A program made the position numbers and the translations under genes. A model generated the notes under the pieces. The model worked only from the letters and a program-made list of their open reading frames with translations, made no database searches and was not told the DNA's origin. DNA of 64,000 nucleotides from Fragum whitleyi. Its lineage: Eukaryota; Mollusca; Bivalvia; Cardiida; Cardiidae. The DNA lies in the NCBI GenBank assembly GCA_948146395.1, contig OX411548.1, forward strand, positions 35,348,912 through 35,412,911, given 5' to 3'. Of this stretch, positions 57,316-64,000 are shown piece after piece. The first letter of the stretch is position 1. The number at the start of each line of letters is the position of its first letter.

Positions 57316-59048
57316 ATGCAATCATTAAAAAAGATCAATAATTTCATATCATTTGTAAAAATTTGTTTTCGGAACTAGAAATGTTATATACTTGTACTCG
57401 TTCACGATGAAACAGTTGTTGTTTATTCATACCTTAATGAAATTTACATCGTCTCGTTCTGGTCTTTTGAGGTTGCCTTTTTTGTATCATGTGCGAACAT
57501 CTAGGTCCAAATGCACAACAAAATTTAAGTGTTAAAGGCCCGGTCCCATTGCACTTACGCATGCATTGAGGATGTAAATCCAATGAAAATCCTTACATCC
57601 GTTGAAAAGACGATTTTCATCCGTTTCTTACCCTGTACAAACGATTTGTATACGCTCTGTTCGTTGAGCTTCCGTCAATGGTGATTTCATCCGCGCAAAA
57701 AGTTTTGAGCTCAACAAAACTTATAGAGAGGATAAACTTTCCGCTATGTGCGATATAAATACGAGACAATACGAGGAACTTGTAAGCGCTTCATATCCGA
57801 TACCACCCGTTATACTTCCGCTGTATCCTCAATCCATCCATTAGGAATCCCCGGAACTCTAGTCCGCTTTTGATGACAATGTAAAGAGGGCGGAATTATC
57901 AGGTGTACAAAAAGTATGTAAAAGGGACTCGACATCTTGGCTATCTCCTTTACGCGTCTGATATTTTCGTTCTGTTTTCGAAAATTCGCCGATTTTATCA
58001 GTTTATCTTCCAGTGAAAGAATTTTTTAAATGCGACCTCTGGTTGACCTATGCTGGATCCAATCTCTTTTTCAAATATTCATTTTAAAGAGTCCCCATAC
58101 GGTCCCTCTTCGCGTGACGGGTCACATTTCAGAACCACTAACCTAAAATATCCACAAGCAAAGCGTCATCAAGTTCTAAGCTTAAAATAGACAATACTGC
58201 CTTTTGATGTCATAGTATTTTTTAGGTTTGAATATTGTTTGATGGTTATGTTCAATGGACTATAACTACTTTGTTCTATGATCGTAAAGATTTTTACTCG
58301 TATTACCTCCGAAAGGGAAAGCTACTTAGTAAGCTTATCCAACCTTTACCCGTTTTAAGACATTTAGACTTGTCCAAATTGAAAGGGGAGGCAGACGACA
58401 ATGAAAAGTATGTGTTAGTTGAAAATGGAAAATCACAAGTGGTAGTTTATATTGAGGTATAAGAATTCCAATCTTTCGAGGGAAGAGGGCTACATGTAAA
58501 ATTCGAAAGACATGGGCTAGAAAAGAGAATTGAACCGGATCGATTGTTTTTCAGGGTAACGAAAATTAATGTAGAATGGCGACGTGGCACGAAGAAAAAA
58601 ATGAACAGAAGAAAACTTGGAATAATCGAAATACTCGGAATCTCAAAATTACCCGATGTGTTCCGAATTTCGAAAGGATAAATTTGAGATAAAGAAAGAA
58701 ACGGTTAGATGTAAAAATGGATTTGAAATAGTTTTAGTATCACGAAATCGATTATTTTAAAGATACTATTCATCAATATCACAGTACATGTATTTAGACA
58801 AACACCTTTCGTGAACTCTAGAATAGGCGTCCTAACCAATTTGCACGCAATACATGTGATTTGTCGCGGTAACAATCAAAGTGCCTTTTGATCGAATATT
58901 CTTTACACTGTGTTCACGCATTGATTATCTTTTCGCACTTAAAAAATACCGTATCTAGATGAGTGGGTGCAAGGCAATACAATTTTCTCTTAACCGTGTA
59001 TCGACAGACAACAAAAAAATAGGTCCGTAGAAAAAAGAGATAAGCCAT
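57316..59048. other. Intergenic DNA, no gene recognised
   Basis: Less AT-rich than its surroundings between 57,535 and 57,960 (starts AAAGGCCCGGTCCCATTGCA). A diverged copy of the 24,105 repeat lies at about 58,010-58,120. A 75-codon open frame at 58,235-58,462 begins with TTG and has no recognisable homology, so it is left uncalled. Confidence 0.4.
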
Positions 59049-59154
59049 GCGTTCAAGATGATAAAACGGTGCAAACTGATTGCCAATTTTACCCCGCTTC
59101 TTGCGCGGGGGTAAAATTTGCAAACAGTTTTCACAGTTTTATCATCTTGAACGC
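59049..59154. mobile_element. Hairpin MITE with 'GTGCAAACTGTTTGC' arms, copy 3
   Basis: GCGTTCAAGATGATAAAACG...GTGCAAACTGATTGCC pairs with GCAAACAGTTTTCACAGTTT...ATCATCTTGAACGC around TTTTACCCCGCTTCTTGCGC. It is the cleanest of the three copies. Confidence 0.72.
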
Positions 59155-60540
59155 GGGGCAGTTTTAAAACGTAAAAGAGAATGCACGTGACAATTCCAAC
59201 AATTTCACATACGCATGATGCTCAGACATAGAGCGGCATAGACAGCGACATAGTGGATTGGGAATATTCGCTGGATTTCACAGAAACTCACCGTTTTTGT
59301 GTTTCATCTTGGCTCGAGGTTATAAAACTTTTTCTTGCTCATTTGAAAACTTTCTCAAATTACGAATTTAAACAAATTTATAAAAATGAAAGATAGTATA
59401 CTGCCGAACTCATGTTTGGGGCTGGCTTCTAGTATCTTTAGTTAGAAATTTTATGCCAAAACATGTGGACAAATAAAAAATGCAAATTGTGTTGTTCTAA
59501 TGCTTTACCAATTACGTTGTTTTGCAAACAATGAAGTTAAACTTCATTTTCAATTTTCCTTGTAACATTGAATGCCTTTCAGAGGTGATCTATACAGCTT
59601 GTCCGGAGCTTATCATAGATAACAGTATTTTTGCAACTTTACGAAAGGGGGGTATTCTGGCCATTCGACTACATTTAAAATGCTTTGTTGGCAATTTTGT
59701 TTTCAGTTCTCGAAAGTCAAAAAAATAAATTTTATTCTTTCAAAATAAGAGAGAAAATATTGCCATGTATTTTAAATGAATGAGAAGTGATAATTTCCCT
59801 GACCCTTTGCTTTAGTTCTCCGTTTATTAAAAAGTTATTATGTGCAAAGCGATGTATAATTCGCAACTCGGTTTTAACAAAGTCATCCAGAATCCAGGAC
59901 TGGTTTGACTGTATTTGCAATTATGGTTAGTTATTCTCAAGATAGTGGAGGACATATGATTGAGCAGGGCCAGAGGTTATAAAAAAAACAACTTATTATT
60001 GTTATCTTTTATATTCATACATTTATTTAAATCTGAGAAAATTCTCAGTTGAGCACGAAAAAGTTTTATAACCTCAGGCCCAGAATCAATGCTATGTTCA
60101 GATATTAATTTTTCAACATTTCGTCAGCGTGTGAAATGTCTTGCTGCACAACCTAAATTGACCAGGACCCACAATTTGGGTTTGTCATTAAAATCTATGA
60201 CAAGACTTGAAATAGTTGAGTTGGGCGTTCAAGCAGGTTTGGCTGTATTTGAACATTTGGTCAGTAATGCTAAAAATAACCGAGATCACATAACTGTACT
60301 CAAATTTGATACTATATTCAGATCTTTATTTTTGAATTTTTCGTCAGAATGCGACACAAATATCGTTTCTACAGTTTCTTTGAAGTTGTAGTTACATGGT
60401 TTTGATCGACAACAACGATTTTTTTTTCACTTCAATTTTCTGTCATGAGTAATTTTCCATATGATATATGTATGAGTTTGATCATGATTATATGAAACCA
60501 TTTTTTTCTAACAATATAGCTGGGAATATGCCAATTGCAG
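59155..60540. other. Intergenic DNA, no gene recognised
   Basis: A partial 'GAGCCTGTGCGTGACA' MITE starts near 59,180 (GAATGCACGTGACAATTCCA...CAGACATAGAGCGGC). Two plus-strand open frames (59,522-59,728 and 60,089-60,391) have no recognisable domain and no supporting splice structure. Confidence 0.35.
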
Positions 60541-60544
60541 AAGA

Positions 60545-60735
60545 AATTTTAGTTTCGGTTTTTCGCTAGGGATCAAATTTAAAGACCCTGTATTTTCCAA
60601 GAGAAAATTCATTCTTACAAATACAGTTAGTTGCATTGTTGTGAAAAAGACATTCATCCCAATCAAAACGTAACTAACTGTATTTGTGATAATGAATTTT
60701 CTCTTGGAAAATACAGGTTCTTTAAATTTGATCCC
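60545..60735. repeat. Inverted repeat closing the left end of the 93-bp array
   Basis: CTAGGGATCAAATTTAAAGA...CTGTATTTTCCAAGAGAAAA...ATACAGTTAGTT pairs over about 68 bp with AACTAACTGTATTTGTGATA...TTTCTCTTGGAAAATACAGG...AATTTGATCCCTAG. The loop is about 45 bp. One array segment is thus present in head-to-head orientation and joined to unrelated sequence after CCTGTA. Confidence 0.72.
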
Positions 60736-61805
60736 TAGCAAAAATTCCATAGTATATTTAAAGAAAGGGATCAAAAAGTGGTGCGACTTACCAAGTAATT
60801 GATGTACAGGTTCTTTAAATTTGACCCCTAGCAAAAGTTCCATAGTATATTTAAAGAAAGGGATCAAAAAGTGGTTCGATTTACCAAGTAATTGATGTAC
60901 TGGTTCTTTAAATTTGATCCCTAGCAAAAGTTCCACAGTATATTTAAAGAAAGGGATCAAAAAGTGGTTCGATTTACCAAGTAATTGATGTACAGGTTCT
61001 TTTAATTGGATCCCTAGCAAAAGTTTCATAGTATATTTAAAGAAAGAGATCAAAAAGTGGTTCGACTTACCAAGTAATCGATGTACAGCTTCTTTAAATT
61101 TGATCCCTAGCAAAAGTTCCATACTATATTTAAAGAAAGGGATCAAAAAGTGGTTCGATTTACCAAGTAATTGATGTACAGGTTCTTTAAATTTGATCCA
61201 TAGCAAAAGTTTCATAGTATATTTGAAGAAAGAGATCAAAAACTGGTGCGACTTACCAAGTAATTGATGTACAGGTTCTTTAAATTTGATCCCTAGCAAA
61301 AGTTTCATAGTATATTTAAAGAAAGGGATAAAATAAGTGGTGCGACTTACCAAGTAATTGATGTACAGGTTCTTTAAATTTGATCCATAGCAAAAGTTTC
61401 ATAGTATATTCAAAGAAAGGGATCAAAAAGTGTTGCGACTTACCAAGTAATTGATGTACAGGTTCTTTAAATTTGATCCATAGCAAAAGTTTCATAGTAT
61501 ATTCAAAGAAAGGGATCAAAAAGTGGTGCGACTTACCAAATAATTGATGTACAGCTTCTTTTAATTGGATCCCTAGCAAAAGTTTCATAGTATATTTAAA
61601 GAAAGGGATCAAAAAGTGGTGCGACTTACCATGTACAGGTTCTTTAAATTTGATCCATAGTAAAAGTTTCGTAGTATATTTAAAGAAATGGACCAAAAAG
61701 TGGTGCGACTTACCAAGTAATTGATGTACAGATTCTTTTAATTTGATCCCTAGCAAAAGTTTTATAGTATATTTAAAGAAAGGGATCAAAAAGTGGTGCG
61801 ACCTA
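60721..61805 (-). repeat. 93-bp tandem array with exon-like segment resembling TPMT exon 7
   Basis: About eleven to twelve units of 93 bp lie head to tail. On the minus strand each reads a pyrimidine-rich CTTTTTGATCCCTTTCTTT, then TTTTGCTAG, then a 36-nt segment starting GGATCAAATTTAAAGAACCT and ending CATCAATTACTTG, then GTAAGT or GTAAAT. The 36-nt segment has phases 2...1, exactly those of exon 7 in both TPMT-like genes, and is 9 nt shorter. It translates GIKFKEPVHQLLG, against GPPHSINDKTVKDLFG and GPPHPTNLETLAEYFG. Some units have lost the acceptor AG (CCATAGC on the plus strand) or part of the unit (about 61,624). Because 93 is a multiple of three, long open frames cross the array; I do not read them as a protein. 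Flanking exons of a third TPMT gene were not found. Confidence 0.6.
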
Positions 61806-62238
61806 CAGTTAAGAACTGCGTGAAATTGACGATGTGAATGTTTTTGGAATGAATTTGAAAAGAAATTGGATGAGTGTGTGGAGCGAGTTTTGAGTGAAAT
61901 TAAAGGGAGGTAATCCAATATTGCTAATTTTGTTCAATATGAACAAAATTAGCGATATAAATTACCTCCCTTTAATAAAATACACGTTTTTTTTCTGTTT
62001 GTACATCTTCGTCGACCAATCAGACACATGAAAGTCCACACCTGATAATAAAATCGTAGAATAAATAGATCGATTTGAATTCATTGATGAAAGTCTTGAA
62101 CGATTTTTAAATGTTTTCTAATGATTTTGGAGCGTTTATGATCGATTTGAGTGAGTGTTTGGAATGATGAATGGAGCGCTGAGTGAATGATTTAGAATGA
62201 TTTTGATTTTGATGTCAATTTCACGATGTATTTAACTG
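61806..62238. mobile_element. Complete 'CAGTTAA' family MITE inserted in an array unit
   Basis: TA|CAGTTAAGAACTGCGTGAAA at the left and TTTCACGATGTATTTAACTG|TA at the right define a 433-bp element with TA target duplication. The central hairpin GGGAGGTAATCCAATATTGC / TAAATTACCTCCC is at about 61,905-61,972. Outside the right end the broken array unit continues with CCAAGTAATTGATGTAATTT. No transposase; a Tc1/mariner-type helper is implied by the TA target. Confidence 0.8.
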
Positions 62239-62552
62239 TACCAAGTAATTGATGTAATTTGATTCCTCATTAGTGGTGTCATTTACGTATCTGCATTGCT
62301 TCATTGTATATTCCGCTTCTACGTCAATAATTTGAGCATTTCGTGTCATTTTGTATACAGTTTTCATGCATTCATTCATTGAATGTATTTGATGCCTGAC
62401 TTGAAATTTATCATTTCGATGTTGGTATTAAACAATAGCCAAATAGTGCATGGGATAGACACACAAAAGCTTCTTTGCTTTCTTCGTAGAGCTTTTGTGG
62501 AGTGTTGTACTGCATTTTGTTATCAAATTATTATCTGCACAAAAGAATTCCA

Positions 62553-62955
62553 TTATATAATATGGTCTACGTCGCGGGAGTTAAATAACCTCGTTGAATA
62601 TTTTTGATATTACACGGGTGTTATTACACTAGTGGAATAACTATACAAATGAGCTCATAGCGAAGAGTAACGCTATTTTGTAACCGCGAAAATGACGTCA
62701 AAATCTATATATTGTGACGTTAAACGGCGTTGTAAGTTTCGCGGAAAATTGATATGTTGAATTTCAAGAATTTTGACGATTTTTCGCAAAAAATCGGGTC
62801 ATAGTATAAATAGAATATAAAAGTTGTGCTCATTAAATACAGAATTTATTAAACTCGTCATCTATAAACAGATAAAAACTCGGCGAAGCCTCGTTTTTAT
62901 CCGTTTATCGATGCCTCGTTTAATGAATTTGGTATTCAATGACCACTCATTCAAT
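62553..62955 (+). mobile_element. MITE family 'CGCAGGAGTAAAATAACC', copy 3
   Basis: Starts ACGTCGCGGGAGTTAAATAA and ends GACCACTCATTCAATATCCT. The inside contains the pair TAAACAGATAAAAACTCGGC / CGTTTTTATCCGTTTAT. Confidence 0.65.
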
Positions 62956-64000
62956 ATCCTCTATTTATTGAATTATAATCTTAACAAACATCTCCTTTAG
63001 ACGCACGGAAAGTTTTTTTTCTCTCAAGCGTATTGACCAAAGTAGCACCAGAGAATTACCTAAAAAAGACCCAAAATTACTACATACCCTCCAGTTTAAA
63101 GAAAGTCCGAGCGATTTTCCGAATGTCATAGCCACGTTTCTCCAACCCCTGTCGAAAATACTAAGGTATGGTGACGGCTTCACAAGTCTAATCGTTTGCG
63201 TTGGCATAGCGACCTAAACGCATTTTTTTGTTTCGTTTTAGCATCGCGAAGTTCAAAGAGACAGAAAAAGGACGAAAAAGATAGAGATATTATAGAAAAT
63301 ATCATATCATGTACAAGAGTTTTATCTGGTAGACTTTCAGAATCATTTAGACACGTTTCCATTGATAATTACGGGATTTCGTTAATAAAATTCATTCACA
63401 CGATCGTTATTTATTTCATAGCTCGTTAGCCACGTCTGTTTAAGCAGACAGCATTTTAAGAGGTGACTTTGCACGTTTCGAAGTAATTACGAAGAAAAAA
63501 TGAATAAACGAAAGCAATATAATACAATATTATCAGGAATGTTTTGTAAGTAATTTGTACCTATGGCTACAGGTTCTTAAAGCGCCCACTCAAAATTCTC
63601 TTGTAAGTATATGTATAAGGCAGAATTTTATAATTTCGCGTGACTTTTGTAGGATTGTAAACAGGAAACCCTCGCGACAAACCGAGGATAAGAAATATGT
63701 GACTGTTTTTCCTTTTTTTTTTGTTTTCAAATTTTAATTCGACCCCCCCCCCCCCCCTACCGATATCCCTAGACGAGTTCGCGTTTCGCACAGTGTTACA
63801 TTTACTTTTTTTGAATACAAAATACCTCAATTTAATTTTAAGGAAAAGTCTCTTCTTTCATAAAATGATGGGTTATAAGATACTTTTAAATCTTTACCGC
63901 GAGCATGTCGTGTCGGACGATAATGCTTTCTGATTTTGTTTTCAATCGAGCCGTAAATACACTGTGAGTGATTCCAGACGCGATGATTAACTTATATCTG
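62956..64000. other. Right-edge DNA with weak exon candidates
   Basis: Two weak candidates were seen. On the minus strand, TTTTCGACAG at about 63,147-63,156 is followed by an open stretch reading LEKRGYDIRKIARTFFKLE up to a GTATGT at about 63,085-63,090. On the plus strand, after CGTTTTAG at about 63,240, an open frame reads KRQKKDEKDRDIIENIISC to about 63,429. Neither resembles a family I know. A C-run lies at about 63,742-63,758. Confidence 0.25.

Noticed and set aside
58235..58462. 75-codon plus-strand open frame
   Set aside because: It starts at TTG rather than ATG, has no splice support and no recognisable domain.
60721..61805. CRISPR-like array
   Set aside because: There are no unique spacers between short repeats; the 93-bp units are tandem copies throughout, in an animal genome.
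60508..61918. Two long minus-strand open frames (281 and 200 codons) as a repeat protein
   Set aside because: They arise because the 93-bp unit is a multiple of three. Units contain splice-like sites and damaged variants, the frame breaks at about 61,330, and part of it runs through a MITE.

Overview
The window is animal nuclear DNA: AT-rich, intron-rich and crowded with short transposons. The mixture fits a bivalve mollusc: tRNA-derived SINEs, many palindromic MITEs, and 'GAAACTTGG' tandem-array elements with GTCCGTCCGT stretches next to their ends. The organism is inferred; no rRNA, mitochondrial or barcode gene is present.

Three spliced genes can be read exon by exon. Two are thiopurine S-methyltransferase (TPMT)-like, both on the minus strand. 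TPMT-like A runs from its ATG at 14,530 to an exon at 1,560, and its 3' end lies beyond the left edge. TPMT-like B runs from its ATG at 43,596 to an exon ending at 33,273, with the last exon not found. Their intron positions and phases match, and four exons have identical lengths (53, 75, 86 and 45 nt), so they are tandem paralogues. Copy A lacks one base inside the conserved PLCGK-type motif and may be a pseudogene, unless this is a sequencing error. The third gene, on the plus strand at about 44,784-49,867, is a complete five-exon Rieske [2Fe-2S] protein of the RFESD type. It is divergent from TPMT-like B, with about 1.2 kb between the start codons.

Layout: 1-14.5 kb is TPMT-like A, with a decayed LINE and nested array transposons in its introns. 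14.5-33 kb has no recognised exon. It holds a Tc1-like non-autonomous element, array elements, a hAT-like element carrying a SINE, and a 2.57-kb element flanked by 458-bp direct repeats that differ at one base. 33-44 kb is TPMT-like B, and 44.8-49.9 kb is the Rieske gene. 50-64 kb is mostly repeats, with a 93-bp tandem array at 60.7-61.8 kb.

The most unusual signal is repeated exon-like sequence. Next to exon 5 of TPMT-like A lie three degenerate tandem copies of its 3' half. The 93-bp array contains a 36-nt segment with splice-like borders, the same phases as TPMT exon 7, and a similar peptide. This may record small-exon amplification in this family. The sequence similarity is direct; any function is inference.
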